Origin: Granulicatella sp041433555
GTDB lineage: Bacteria > Bacillota > Bacilli > Lactobacillales > Aerococcaceae
Assembly (NCBI RefSeq): GCF_041433555.1
Contig: NZ_JAPWBR010000003.1
Coordinates: 1-64,000, forward strand
DNA: 64,000 nt
Direction: 5' to 3'
Below are positions 40,255-49,730 of this stretch, piece after piece. The notes beneath the pieces were generated by a model. That model worked only from the letters and a program-made list of their open reading frames with translations, did not search any database and was not told the DNA's origin. The position numbers were made by a program, and so were the translations under genes. Position 1 is the stretch's first letter. Each line of letters begins with the position of its first letter.

Positions 40255-41241
40255 CTAAATTGAATCTCCGTTAAAAATTGAGTTTTTAACGATGACATAA
40301 TCTACTTTGCGGATAGCTTCAATATCTTTACCACCTGCATAAGAGATTGATGATTGTAAGTCTTGTTGCATTTCGATAAGCGTATCTTGCAACGATCCTT
40401 TATAAGGAACGACAATTTTCTTACCTTCAACGTTCTTACGTTCACCTTTTTGGAATTCAGATGCACTACCGAAGTACTCTTTATAAAGCATTCCATTCAC
40501 TTCTACAGTTTTACCTGGTGATTCTTCGTGACCTGCAAATAATGATCCAATCATGACCATAGTCGCACCAAAACGAATGGATTTAGCGATGTCTCCGTTA
40601 GTACGGATTCCACCATCTGCAATCAATGGTTTACGTGCTGCTTTTGAGCACCAACGTAGTGCAGCAAGTTGCCATCCACCAGTACCAAAACCTGTTTTAA
40701 TTTTCGTAATACATACTTTACCAGGTCCAATCCCTACTTTAGTAGCATCAGCCCCAGCATTTTCTAATTCACGAACGGCTTCTGGAGTACCTACGTTACC
40801 AGCAATCACAAAGGCCTCTGGTAAATGTTTTTTAATGTGCTTAATCATGTCAATCACTGAATTTGAATGACCATGCGCAATATCAATTGTAATGTAATCA
40901 GGAACAAGTCCATTTTCTTTTAATTCTACAATAAAATCATATTCTTGAGGTTTTACACCTACACTAATTGATGAGATTAATCCACGTTCTTTCATTCGTT
41001 TAACAAATGGTAAACGGCTTGCTTCATCAAAGCGGTGCATAATATAAAAATATCCGTTTTCTGCTAAAAATTCAGCAACAGATTCATCAATAACGGTTTG
41101 CATGTTAGCAGGAACCACCGGTAATTTAAAGGTGTGTTTCCCTAATTTAACCGTAGTATCACACTCCGAACGACTATTTACAATACATTTATTTGGGATT
41201 AATTGAATATCCTCATAATCGAATGCATTTAATTCAAACAT
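40255..41241 (-). CDS. guaC: GMP reductase
   Basis: A 328-residue TIM-barrel enzyme that converts GMP to IMP with NADPH, balancing purine pools. The catalytic Cys is C177 in GIGPGKVCITKIKTGFG, and the IMPDH/GMPR nucleotide loop ADGGIRTNGDIAKSIRFGA is present. No CBS domains, as expected for GuaC rather than GuaB. RBS AGGAGG. Its terminator has been split by the IS insertion downstream, so transcripts may run into the element's antisense strand. Confidence 0.95.
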   Translation of the reverse strand: MFELNAFDYEDIQLIPNKCIVNSRSECDTTVKLGKHTFKLPVVPANMQTVIDESVAEFLAENGYFYIMHRFDEASRLPFVKRMKERGLISSISVGVKPQEYDFIVELKENGLVPDYITIDIAHGHSNSVIDMIKHIKKHLPEAFVIAGNVGTPEAVRELENAGADATKVGIGPGKVCITKIKTGFGTGGWQLAALRWCSKAARKPLIADGGIRTNGDIAKSIRFGATMVMIGSLFAGHEESPGKTVEVNGMLYKEYFGSASEFQKGERKNVEGKKIVVPYKGSLQDTLIEMQQDLQSSISYAGGKDIEAIRKVDYVIVKNSIFNGDSI

Positions 41242-41271
41242 TTAACATCCTCCTAATTCGTTAATGCGTAC

Positions 41272-41288
41272 TCATGTAGTATACATGA
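41272..41288. promoter_or_regulatory. Inverted repeat over the guaC -10 region
   Basis: TCATGTA-gta-TACATGA has perfect 7-bp arms and a three-base centre. It covers a minus-strand TATACT (41278-41283), about 35 bases before the guaC start. The position suits a repressor operator; the regulator is unknown. Confidence 0.45.
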
Positions 41289-41350
41289 ATTTACGTGAAA
41301 ATGCATTAAATTCTTTTCAGAATCTTTCAAAAACTTCTTGAATGAAGTCA

Positions 41351-41378
41351 AACAAAAAAGCCTAGGCGAACCTAGGCT
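41351..41378 (-). terminator. Intrinsic terminator of the BI-1 gene
   Basis: Minus strand AGCCTAGG and CCTAGGCT pair perfectly with a TTCG tetraloop, followed by TTTTT. It lies about 14 bases past the stop. Confidence 0.93.
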
Positions 41379-41391
41379 ATAAAAGTCTAAA

Positions 41392-42108
41392 TTAGTCTTT
41401 TCTGCTTCCGAATAAACGTAAGATATCTAAGAAGATATTGATGAAGTCTAAGTATAATTCTAATGCACCTAGAATTGCAATCCCTTCAAGAGCTGATTGT
41501 CCTTCGTAGTAGTCATACATATTTTTTAATTTTTGAGTGTCATACATTGTTAACACAGTGAATACTACTAATGAGATACCAGACATAATCAATTCAACTA
41601 ATGAACTATGGAAGAAGAACAAGTTAATCAAGCTAGCAATGATTAACCCTAATAAAGCTCCCATTGCTTGACGACCAAAACTTGTTAAGTCTTTCTTCGT
41701 TGTAAATCCAACGATTGATAAACCTGCGAATAACGCACAAGTAGAAATAAATGCTTGTACGATACTTCCTAACTCATAAACTTGTGTTACTATGAAGAAT
41801 GTAAATCCTGTTAATGCTGCATATAAACAATATGAAACAATATAACGAATTGGTCTACCAAGTTCTTCATAATTTGGACGCATTACAAATACAAGTATTA
41901 ATTGCGCAATAAAGATAACCCACATTCCGTATCCACGAGTCGTTACCATGAAATTGAAGAATGCACTATAAAGCGCTGGAACTGTACTGAATAGGTAAGC
42001 AACTAAAGCAGAAATTGCTAGTCCTCCAAACATCCAAGCATACACTTTCATGAAAAATTGATTGCGCCCAGCAATACTGGATTCAACACCATAATGATTA
42101 TTTTCCAT
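41392..42108 (-). CDS. Bax inhibitor-1 family membrane protein (YetJ/YccA type)
   Basis: A 238-residue protein with seven predicted membrane helices. The family closing motif is seen in VFTVLTMYDTQKLKNMYD and in GALELYLDFINIFLDILRLFGSRKD, where Asp residues form the pH-sensing pair in B. subtilis YetJ. Family knowledge: pH-gated calcium leak channel or protease modulator. It has its own extended -10 inside the ftsY end. Confidence 0.92.
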   Translation of the reverse strand: MENNHYGVESSIAGRNQFFMKVYAWMFGGLAISALVAYLFSTVPALYSAFFNFMVTTRGYGMWVIFIAQLILVFVMRPNYEELGRPIRYIVSYCLYAALTGFTFFIVTQVYELGSIVQAFISTCALFAGLSIVGFTTKKDLTSFGRQAMGALLGLIIASLINLFFFHSSLVELIMSGISLVVFTVLTMYDTQKLKNMYDYYEGQSALEGIAILGALELYLDFINIFLDILRLFGSRKD

Positions 42109-42142
42109 TATTTCGCCTCATTTCAAATTTTATTATAGATGT

Positions 42143-42151
42143 ATTATAGCA
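42143..42151 (-). promoter_or_regulatory. Extended -10 promoter of the BI-1 gene
   Basis: Minus strand TGCTATAAT with consensus TATAAT at 42143-42148, overlapping the ftsY stop codon, 35 bases before the BI-1 start. Confidence 0.5.
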
Positions 42152-43148
42152 TATCTTTTACTAAACCGTAAATAAATTGTTCTGGTTCAAACGGTTGTAA
42201 ATCGTCCATTTGCTCCCCTAATCCGATAAACTTCACTGGAATGTTTAATTCATGACGAATTGAGAGGATTACCCCACCTTTTGCAGTTCCGTCTAATTTC
42301 GTTAAAATCAAACCAGTAATGTTAATCGTCTCACCGAATTGTTTCGCCTGAACAAGAGCATTTTGACCAGTTGTTGCATCTAACACTAATAATGTTTCAT
42401 CTGCACCTGTTTCAATTTCACGAGAGATAATACGATTCATCTTCTCTAACTCTTTCATCAAGTTCACTTTGTTTTGAAGACGACCCGCTGTATCGATTAA
42501 TAAGTAATCAAAATTTTCTTCTTTGGCTTTCTTAATCGCATCGAATACAACAGATGATGGATCTCCACCTTCACGCCCTGATACAACAGGAACGCCCACA
42601 CGTTCTCCCCATACTTCTAATTGTTGGATAGCGCCGGCACGGAACGTGTCTCCAGCAGCAAGTAATACTTTATTACCTTCTTGTTTTAATCTCCAAGCGA
42701 TTTTACCGATTGTAGTTGTTTTACCAACCCCATTCACGCCGACAAACATTAATACGGTTGGGCGACCTTCCGCTTTCTTCAATGCAGATAAGTTGTCTTC
42801 CCCTTTTTCGTAAATATCGACCATCTTCTCAATGATGACCTCTTTTACTTGGCCTGAAGTCGTTGCATTTTGCAGACGAACTTCATCACGTAAGGCGTCT
42901 GTAATGGCTAATGTCATTTCAAAACCAACGTCTGATGAAATAAATGTTTCTTCTAAATCTTCAAAGAAGTCTTCGTCGATTTCTCTGAAGTCTGCTAGAA
43001 ATTCGTTTAAACGATCAGAGAAACTACGACGCGTTTTCTCCATCCCTTTGTCATATTTCTCAATGACAATTGACTCTTTCGTCTCCTCATGTTTAATGAC
43101 TTCATCTTCACCGGTAAAGGCACGTTTAATTCGATCAAATAATCCCAT
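42144..43148 (-). CDS. ftsY: Signal recognition particle receptor FtsY
   Basis: A 334-residue SRP GTPase that docks ribosome-SRP complexes at the membrane for co-translational insertion. A short acidic A region (about 1-35) and N domain are followed by the G domain: GVNGVGKTTTIGKIAW (G1), the DTFRAGAIQQL segment, DTAGR (G3), TKLDGTAKGG (G4) and GLGEQMDDLQPF at the end. The A domain is short, as usual in Firmicutes. Lies between the HAD phosphatase (15-base gap) and the BI-1 gene. Confidence 0.96.
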   Translation of the reverse strand: MGLFDRIKRAFTGEDEVIKHEETKESIVIEKYDKGMEKTRRSFSDRLNEFLADFREIDEDFFEDLEETFISSDVGFEMTLAITDALRDEVRLQNATTSGQVKEVIIEKMVDIYEKGEDNLSALKKAEGRPTVLMFVGVNGVGKTTTIGKIAWRLKQEGNKVLLAAGDTFRAGAIQQLEVWGERVGVPVVSGREGGDPSSVVFDAIKKAKEENFDYLLIDTAGRLQNKVNLMKELEKMNRIISREIETGADETLLVLDATTGQNALVQAKQFGETINITGLILTKLDGTAKGGVILSIRHELNIPVKFIGLGEQMDDLQPFEPEQFIYGLVKDML

Positions 43149-43162
43149 ATTTTCCCCTCACT

Positions 43163-43984
43163 TTACGCTTGTTTATTCATTTCAATAATATGATAAATGG
43201 CCTGTGCAACACCTGATTCTTCATTGGTTGCTGTAACATATTTTGCCACATCTTTGACTTCTTTAGAACCATTTCCCATCGCCACTGGATAACCGACAAC
43301 AGTTAACATTGGTAAGTCGTTTTCCTCGTCACCACACGCTGCCATTTCATCTAATGAAATTCCTAGAATTTCTCCTAACATCTTTAATCCGTTTCCTTTT
43401 GAAACATGTTTAGGAACGACTTCTAATAAGAATGTTCTTGATTTCATACAGTTGAAGCGTTCGAAGAATTCTTTTGGTAATTTTGCAATTCCTTCATCCA
43501 AGATATCTTGAGCGATACAAAGAACAGCTTTATTAAAGATATGTCCTTCTTCAAAATCTTCTGGATTCTTTTGTTCAAATGTAATTGGGTGAGGTAATGT
43601 GTTATAAATTGACGGACGTCCTGCTGGAGGCGTTGGCTCGTAAGCTCTCACCGTATCAATCATCACTAATGGAAGACCAACTTTTGTGACTTCTTCATGG
43701 CAATACTTCATATCTTCAACAGTATGTCCTGTTTCATAGACGATTTCTCCATGTTTAGTTTTTTGAATCAAACCACCATTGAAGTTAATCGCGTAATCAT
43801 CGTCCCCCATTAAGTCTAAATCTTCCAGTAAGTGAACAATACTTACAATTGGTCTACCAGTACAAAGAACCACTTTAATTCCATTTTCTTTGGCCAATTT
43901 AATGGCTTTTTTATTTTCTTCCGTTATTTTCTTTTCACCAGTTAATAATGTTCCATCTAAATCTAGTGCAATTAATTTAATCAA
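43163..43984 (-). CDS. Cof-type HAD-IIB phosphatase
   Basis: A 273-residue sugar-phosphate or nucleotide phosphatase of the HAD superfamily. Motif I is IALDLDGTLLTG (nucleophile Asp), motif II LCTGRP, and motif IV GDEENDLPML. The type IIB cap lies between. The start codon is TTG (MIKLIALDLDG), with AAAGGAG eight bases before it. Expressed with ftsY, as in many Lactobacillales. Confidence 0.93.
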   Translation of the reverse strand: MIKLIALDLDGTLLTGEKKITEENKKAIKLAKENGIKVVLCTGRPIVSIVHLLEDLDLMGDDDYAINFNGGLIQKTKHGEIVYETGHTVEDMKYCHEEVTKVGLPLVMIDTVRAYEPTPPAGRPSIYNTLPHPITFEQKNPEDFEEGHIFNKAVLCIAQDILDEGIAKLPKEFFERFNCMKSRTFLLEVVPKHVSKGNGLKMLGEILGISLDEMAACGDEENDLPMLTVVGYPVAMGNGSKEVKDVAKYVTATNEESGVAQAIYHIIEMNKQA

Positions 43985-44073
43985 CTATAAAACTCCTTTA
44001 AGCATTTCTGCTTTCATTATACACTCATTGAACGTATCTCTTATAGTATACCACAAAACAAGCCATTCGTATT

Positions 44074-44113
44074 AAAAAAATAAGAGGTAGCACACGTTTG
44101 CCACCTCTTATTT
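44074..44113 (-). terminator. Intrinsic terminator of rnc-smc
   Basis: Minus strand AAATAAGAGGT and ACCTCTTATTT arms, extended by GC pairs toward an eight-base loop, followed by TTTT. It lies directly past the smc stop. Confidence 0.9.
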
Positions 44114-44114
44114 C

Positions 44115-47100
44115 CTATTTTGCTTCTTCTAATTCATCGAAGTCTTCAAACTTAACTGAAGCAAGTTTTGAGACCCCAGATTCTTGCATCGTTACTCCAT
44201 ACAATACATCTGCTTCTTCCATCGTACCACGGCGGTGCGTAATTACGATAAATTGCGTACGGTTTGTAAATTCTTTTAGGTAACGACCATAACGCGCTAC
44301 GTTCGCCTCATCCAGTGCTGCTTCAACCTCATCGAGTAAGCAGAACGGAACTGGCTTCACTTCTAAGATTGCAAATAGTAATGCAATAGCGGTAAAGGCA
44401 CGTTCCCCACCAGAAAGTAGACTGAGTGACTGAAGCTTCTTACCAGGCGGTTGAGCAATAATCTCAATCCCTGTCTCAAGTAAGTTATCCGGATCCGTTA
44501 ACTCAAGCGTTGCACGTCCACCACCAAATAAGCGTGGGAATGTGCGCTCAAATTGAGTACTTACGGCATCAAACGTTGTCTTGAAGCGTGTAGTTACTTC
44601 CTCGTCCATTTCCGTAATCGTTTCTTCCAGCGTTTGTTTTGCTTCTAGTAAATCTTGTTGTTGCGCTGTTAAGAATGTAAAGCGTTCTTGTACCGCTTCA
44701 AACTCTTCAATCGCTAATAAGTTTACTGCACCCATTTGTTCAATTTGTTGTTTTAGGCTACGAACGAGTTTCGAAGCTTCTTCAATCGACATGTCTAGTG
44801 TTGTTTTAGCAATTGCTGCTTCAAACGTTAATTCGTATTCTTCACTCAAGTACGTTAATTTTTGGTCAATCGAGATTTCGAAACGATTCGCTTTTGTTTC
44901 TAATCGTGTTTGATTTTTCAACTGATCTTGTAATTGATGTTGCGCTTGAGTTCTAGCAGCTTCTGACTGTTTTACATGAATTTCAAGAGCAGCACGTTCC
45001 TCACGTAATTCCTTAATCAGTGCATCTAATTCATCCACTTGATCTTTTAACGCATCAAACTCTTCTTGAATCTTCGCATAAATCGCTTCGTCTTCCTCTT
45101 GGTTACGAGATTGTTCGGATTTCTTAGAATGTAATAATTCAATCTGATCTTCTAAGCGAGTCTTTTGAAGTTTCGTTTGATGAATTTCACGTTTTTCTTG
45201 GTTAAATTGCTCTTGTACACGAGCACGATTGGTTCCAAGTTCTTGCAATTCTTTTTGCTTTTCTTGAATTTGTTGAGTCTTATCTTCATTCGATAATTGA
45301 AGGTAATCCAATTCTTTTTTCAAGGCTGCATTTGCTTTTTGAAGAGCCACCAATTTCTCATGGTTTTCAACATATTGCTCTTCCAATTGCTCATATGCTT
45401 CAATCAATTCATCCATTTCAAATTGGTTTGCTTGTTGAATACGTTCATGCTTTTTAACTTCTTCAAGAGCAAATCTTGATTGGAATTCTAATTGGTTTAA
45501 GGTTTGTTCCAATTGAGTATGACTTGCATTTAATTCGCGATACTCTTCTTCTAGCTTGTTCTTTTCAACTGTCACTTTTTGGAACTGTGCTGATAATTTT
45601 TCGTATTCAGCCTTTGCTTCTTCAAATTGCTTCGTCACTGTTTCTAGTTGACTGTTACGTCGAACGAGTGACTGTTGGCCAGAGTTCTTAGAAGCTCCCC
45701 CTGTCATCGAACCACCTGCGTTTACGACATCCCCTTCAAGTGAGACAATACGATAGCGGTAACCGAGTTGTTTCGCTAAAAGTTGTGCTACTTCTAAGTT
45801 TGTTGTCACAAGTGTAGTTCCAAGTAAGTTTTTAATAATCGAAGCATATTTATTATCAGTTGAAACTAGTTCACTTGCGATACCAATAAATCCGTCGACT
45901 TTTTTCGCTTGGTTTAATACAGTATCTGGTACTTGTTTTTCTTTAATAATTGATAAAGGTAAGAACGTTGCACGGCCTAAACGATTCGTCTTCAAATACG
46001 TAATCGCTTTGGCAGCAGCCTTCTCATCGGTTACAACGATATGTTGACTCGTCGCTCCTAGCGCAATATCAATCGCCGTTGTTAATTTCTCATCTACACG
46101 GATCAGTTCCGCTACAGAATTCACCACACCTGGCAACTCAGATTTGTGTTTCAGAACTTCACGAACCCCTTGATAATAACCAGCGTAGTCTTCAGAAACT
46201 TGTTTTAAGCTTCGAACCGTCGCTTGTAATTGTTGAAGATGGCGTTCTTTTTCCATGCCTTCACTTGAAAGAGTTGCATGTTTCTCATTCACTTTTGCTA
46301 ATTTTTCTCTAAGCTTGGAAAGTCGTTTTTCAGAAGCGGCTTCTTCTTTGGTGAGTTCTTCAATTTTCTCAACAAAGTGGTTGGCTTTTTCTTCTAAAGC
46401 ACGATGTTCTTCATCAAAGGAATCAAAACGCTCCGTCATTTTTTCTTGAGCGTTTTGGTTTACTTCCATTGACTTCTCGAGGTTCTTCTCTTGGTTCATT
46501 AAACGTGAGATTTCTTGTAATTGCTCAATATAACGATTTTGAAGCTCTTTAACGCTTTCCTCGTTACTTTGACTTAATTGGTCTAACTCTTCTACTAATT
46601 GGCTCCAAGCCTCTTCTACGTTCTTTAATTCAACCTTACGTTCTACTTGATTCTTTTCAAGAAGAGCTAATTTTGCTTCCACTTCTTCTAACTCACGAAG
46701 AGCAGCAGCTAGTGCTTCTTGATTTTCCTCATCACTACGTTCCGCAAATTGACGACGTTGCTCAAAGACTTTACGTTGACCATCCAATTGTTCTACTTTT
46801 TGGATTAATTCGACGTATTCTTCTTGCTTGGCATCGAGTTCTTCGTTACGAGCTTCAAGTTTTACTTGGTTTTCCTCGATATCAACTTGAAGGTTTTCTA
46901 ATAGCGCTTCTGTTTGCGCTAATTGCTCTTGCAGTTGCTCTACTTCTTGAAGGGCTACTTTCCACTGAGCGTTTAATGTTTCGATTTCAACCGCCAAGAG
47001 GGCTGTTTCGACATCTTCTAACTGTTCTTTCTTAGAAACGTACGCAATCGCCTTTTCGCGTTGCTCTTCCAGCGGTGCTAATTGGCCTTCAATCTCATGA

Positions 47101-47684
47101 AGAATATCTTCCACACGATTCAAGTGATCTTGTGTTTGATTCAATTTACGTTGCGCTTGATTTTTACGGTCTTTGTATTTTAAAACTCCAGCTGCTTCTT
47201 CAATAATCATTCGACGTTCTTCAGGTTTTTCGTTAAAGATTTGCTCTACTTTCCCTTGCGAAATCAAAGCAAATGAGTCTTTCCCTAACCCTGAGTCCAT
47301 CATTAAGTCTGTAATGTCTTTCAAACGAACTGGTTTCTTGTTAATTAAGAAATCACTTGCCCCATTACGATTCAAACGACGCGTTAACACGACTTGCGTT
47401 TGATCCGTTGCCAACACTTTGTCTTCGTTGTTGATATACAGATTCACTTCGGCGATATTCACTGGCTTTCTTGTTTGAGAACCTGCGAAAATAACGTCAT
47501 CCATCCGTTTCCCACGTAAACTCTTAGCCGATTGTTCCCCAAGAACCCACTTAATCGCTTCAGAAAGATTCGACTTTCCACTACCATTAGGTCCCACAAC
47601 CGCAGTCACGCCTTTATCGAATTCAATTGTTGTCTTATCGGCAAATGATTTAAATCCCGACATTTCAATTTTCTCTAATTGCAT
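44115..47684 (-). CDS. smc: Chromosome partition protein SMC
   Basis: An 1189-residue ATPase that extrudes DNA loops for condensation and segregation with ScpA/ScpB. Order: N-terminal head with Walker A GPNGSGKSNLSEAI; first coiled coil (about 165-500); hinge (about 510-670, ending with GGSMTGG); second coiled coil to about 1020; C-terminal head with signature LLSGGERAFTAIALLFAI and Walker B PFCLLDEVEAALDEANV. The length is typical. RBS AAAGGA. Lies 18 bases after rnc in a conserved rnc-smc operon; ftsY follows nearby, but after the smc terminator. Confidence 0.97.
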   Translation of the reverse strand: MQLEKIEMSGFKSFADKTTIEFDKGVTAVVGPNGSGKSNLSEAIKWVLGEQSAKSLRGKRMDDVIFAGSQTRKPVNIAEVNLYINNEDKVLATDQTQVVLTRRLNRNGASDFLINKKPVRLKDITDLMMDSGLGKDSFALISQGKVEQIFNEKPEERRMIIEEAAGVLKYKDRKNQAQRKLNQTQDHLNRVEDILHEIEGQLAPLEEQREKAIAYVSKKEQLEDVETALLAVEIETLNAQWKVALQEVEQLQEQLAQTEALLENLQVDIEENQVKLEARNEELDAKQEEYVELIQKVEQLDGQRKVFEQRRQFAERSDEENQEALAAALRELEEVEAKLALLEKNQVERKVELKNVEEAWSQLVEELDQLSQSNEESVKELQNRYIEQLQEISRLMNQEKNLEKSMEVNQNAQEKMTERFDSFDEEHRALEEKANHFVEKIEELTKEEAASEKRLSKLREKLAKVNEKHATLSSEGMEKERHLQQLQATVRSLKQVSEDYAGYYQGVREVLKHKSELPGVVNSVAELIRVDEKLTTAIDIALGATSQHIVVTDEKAAAKAITYLKTNRLGRATFLPLSIIKEKQVPDTVLNQAKKVDGFIGIASELVSTDNKYASIIKNLLGTTLVTTNLEVAQLLAKQLGYRYRIVSLEGDVVNAGGSMTGGASKNSGQQSLVRRNSQLETVTKQFEEAKAEYEKLSAQFQKVTVEKNKLEEEYRELNASHTQLEQTLNQLEFQSRFALEEVKKHERIQQANQFEMDELIEAYEQLEEQYVENHEKLVALQKANAALKKELDYLQLSNEDKTQQIQEKQKELQELGTNRARVQEQFNQEKREIHQTKLQKTRLEDQIELLHSKKSEQSRNQEEDEAIYAKIQEEFDALKDQVDELDALIKELREERAALEIHVKQSEAARTQAQHQLQDQLKNQTRLETKANRFEISIDQKLTYLSEEYELTFEAAIAKTTLDMSIEEASKLVRSLKQQIEQMGAVNLLAIEEFEAVQERFTFLTAQQQDLLEAKQTLEETITEMDEEVTTRFKTTFDAVSTQFERTFPRLFGGGRATLELTDPDNLLETGIEIIAQPPGKKLQSLSLLSGGERAFTAIALLFAILEVKPVPFCLLDEVEAALDEANVARYGRYLKEFTNRTQFIVITHRRGTMEEADVLYGVTMQESGVSKLASVKFEDFDELEEAK

Positions 47685-47701
47685 GCTTTAATCCTTTCTT
47701 T

Positions 47702-48412
47702 CTATGAAAGCGAACCCTGTGTTAGTTCTTCCATAGTCAATTTTGCGGCCATTTGCTCGGCTGCCTTTTTCGTTTTGCCACTCGCAGTTTTGTATTTCTT
47801 CCCATCCACAGTTACTTGAACGGTAAATACTTTATCGTGCGAAGGTCCTTCTTCTTTAATCAATTCATAACGAATATGAACCGTACCATTTTGTTGCAAA
47901 TACTCTTGTAACTCTGTTTTGAAATCAGTAATCAGTTCATAACGTCCATTTTTAATTTTAGGAACAATCACTTGGTCTAAGAAGCGTTGCACTTCTTCCA
48001 TCCCTTTATCAAGATAAAGAGCACCGATAAACGCCTCGAACACGTCACATAAAACAGCTGGCTTTTCATGCCCACCGCTAAGTGTTTCTCCCTTACCTAG
48101 TAATAAATACTCATTCAGAGAACATTCCTTTGCAAGCATCGATAAGCTATCTTCGCAAACGATTTGTGCTCTTAGTTTCGTTAATTGTCCTTCTTTAAAA
48201 TGAGGAAATTGTCTAAAAAGCCAATCCGAAATATTGAGTTCTAAAACGGCATCTCCAAGAAACTCGATGCGCTCGTTATAGATTCCCTTCATTTCTTTAT
48301 GCTCATTGGCATACGAAGAGTGAGTCATCGCTTCGACGAGCAATGCCTCGTTTTTAAACGAAATATCGAACTTCTCTTTTAAAATTGCTGAGAGTGCTTT
48401 TATCTCTTTCAT
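47702..48412 (-). CDS. rnc: Ribonuclease III
   Basis: A 236-residue double-strand-specific endonuclease that processes rRNA and some mRNAs. The catalytic domain has the signature RIEFLGDAVLEL and the second metal-binding part CDVFEAFIGALYLD. A dsRNA-binding domain follows (DFKTELQEYLQQNGTVHIRYELI... to the KAAEQMAAKLTMEEL end). RBS AGGAGG. First gene of the rnc-smc operon, with a good promoter upstream. Confidence 0.96.
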   Translation of the reverse strand: MKEIKALSAILKEKFDISFKNEALLVEAMTHSSYANEHKEMKGIYNERIEFLGDAVLELNISDWLFRQFPHFKEGQLTKLRAQIVCEDSLSMLAKECSLNEYLLLGKGETLSGGHEKPAVLCDVFEAFIGALYLDKGMEEVQRFLDQVIVPKIKNGRYELITDFKTELQEYLQQNGTVHIRYELIKEEGPSHDKVFTVQVTVDGKKYKTASGKTKKAAEQMAAKLTMEELTQGSLS

Positions 48413-48444
48413 GATGGCCTCCTGAAAAATTCCTTATCTTCAAT

Positions 48445-48473
48445 ATTATACGCGTTTTGGGGTTAGATTACAA
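48445..48473 (-). promoter_or_regulatory. Sigma-A promoter of rnc-smc
   Basis: Minus strand TTGTAA (48468-48473) and TATAAT (48445-48450) with a 17-base spacer, about 33 bases before the rnc start. It lies right after the hflX terminator. Confidence 0.7.
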
Positions 48474-48484
48474 ATTTACACCAC

Positions 48485-48518
48485 AAAAAACGGCTTGAAT
48501 TCAGAGTTTCAAGCCGTT
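48485..48518 (-). terminator. Intrinsic terminator after hflX
   Basis: Minus strand AACGGCTTGAA and TTCAAGCCGTT pair perfectly over 11 bp with a loop of eight bases, followed by TTTT. It ends the long folD-to-hflX gene run. Confidence 0.93.
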
Positions 48519-48526
48519 GATTATTT

Positions 48527-49729
48527 TTATTTACGATACCCTTTTACGCAATATTGATTTTTCTCTTCGTCATAGTTTAATGACTCGACTAGAGTACGCT
48601 GTTGAAGCTGATTTAACTCTTTCGTCTGAGTCACGTCTAACCACTCTTCATAGTAAGTCATTTGCGCTTTTACTTGTTCTTTTAGGAATGCTTTTAATCG
48701 TTCCACATCTGCTTCATTTACTGCAGAAATTTGAATCGATGGATAAAGGTTAGGCTGGAATTCGCCTTCGATTAAGTCTGTCTTATTATAGACTGTCACC
48801 ATTGGAATTTCTTGCATTTCCAAGTCGTTTACTAAATCGATAACCGTCTTTTCATGTAGGGAGAACTGCACGTTTGACGCATCCACCACATGAACTAATA
48901 AATCGACATCGGCACTTTCTTCAAGCGTCGATTCAAACGCATGAATCAATGTCGTTGGTAACTCTTGGATAAAACCTACAGTATCCGTTAAAGTCACTTC
49001 GAAATTCGGGAACAAGTCCACTTGTCTAGTTAATGGATCCAGTGTCGCAAACAATTGGTCCATTTGGTAAGTACCCGCCTGCGTTAATTGATTTAAAATC
49101 GTGGACTTTCCAGCATTCGTATATCCGATTAATCCAAGTTGGAATCCATTAGAACTCTTTCTCTTCTCCCGTGAACGCTCACGATGTTTCTTAATTTGTT
49201 CTAACTGTTCTTCGATATCTTGGATTTGCTTACGAATATAACGTCTATCAGTTTCCAAGCGTGTTTCCCCTGGACCACGAGTACCAATACCCCCACCTTG
49301 ACGAGACAAGCCTTCACGTTGACCCGAAAGACGAGGTAGTAAGTAGTTTAATTGTGCGAGTTGTACTTGAAGTTTCCCTTCTTTAGAACGAGCACGCATC
49401 GCAAAAATATCTAAAATCAATTGCACTCGGTCAATGATACGACAGTTAATCGATTCATTGAGATTTTTCACCATCGAACCTGTGAGCGATTGATAGAATA
49501 CAACAAGGTCCACTTCTAGTTCATCGACAAGATGGCTGATTTCTTCCACTTTTCCTTTTCCAACAAGGGTACGTCCACTAATCGACTCACGTCTTTGGGT
49601 CACGGTAGCCACCACTTCACCCATCGCTGTATCGACCAATTGAGCCAGCTCTTGGTTAGCATATGCGAAATCCTCATCCGTTTGCGTCGTTTGTACGCTT
49701 ACGATTAATACGTGTTCTCTTTGTTCCAT
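48527..49729 (-). CDS. hflX: Ribosome-associated GTPase HflX
   Basis: A 400-residue GTPase that splits stalled 70S ribosomes. The N-terminal nucleotide-binding domain (about 1-115) is followed by the helical linker with RQGGGIGTRGPGETRLETDRR-type glycine-rich segment, and the G domain: LIGYTNAGKST (G1), DTVGF (G3), YNKTDLI (G4). It lies one base after the miaA stop, an order (miaA-hflX) that is widely conserved. Last gene before the terminator. Confidence 0.95.
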   Translation of the reverse strand: MEQREHVLIVSVQTTQTDEDFAYANQELAQLVDTAMGEVVATVTQRRESISGRTLVGKGKVEEISHLVDELEVDLVVFYQSLTGSMVKNLNESINCRIIDRVQLILDIFAMRARSKEGKLQVQLAQLNYLLPRLSGQREGLSRQGGGIGTRGPGETRLETDRRYIRKQIQDIEEQLEQIKKHRERSREKRKSSNGFQLGLIGYTNAGKSTILNQLTQAGTYQMDQLFATLDPLTRQVDLFPNFEVTLTDTVGFIQELPTTLIHAFESTLEESADVDLLVHVVDASNVQFSLHEKTVIDLVNDLEMQEIPMVTVYNKTDLIEGEFQPNLYPSIQISAVNEADVERLKAFLKEQVKAQMTYYEEWLDVTQTKELNQLQQRTLVESLNYDEEKNQYCVKGYRK

Positions 49730-49730
49730 T

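Noticed and set aside
46673..47035. 120-codon Leu-rich frame antisense to smc
   Set aside because: Arises from the Glu/Gln-rich coiled-coil codons read in reverse; not a membrane protein gene.
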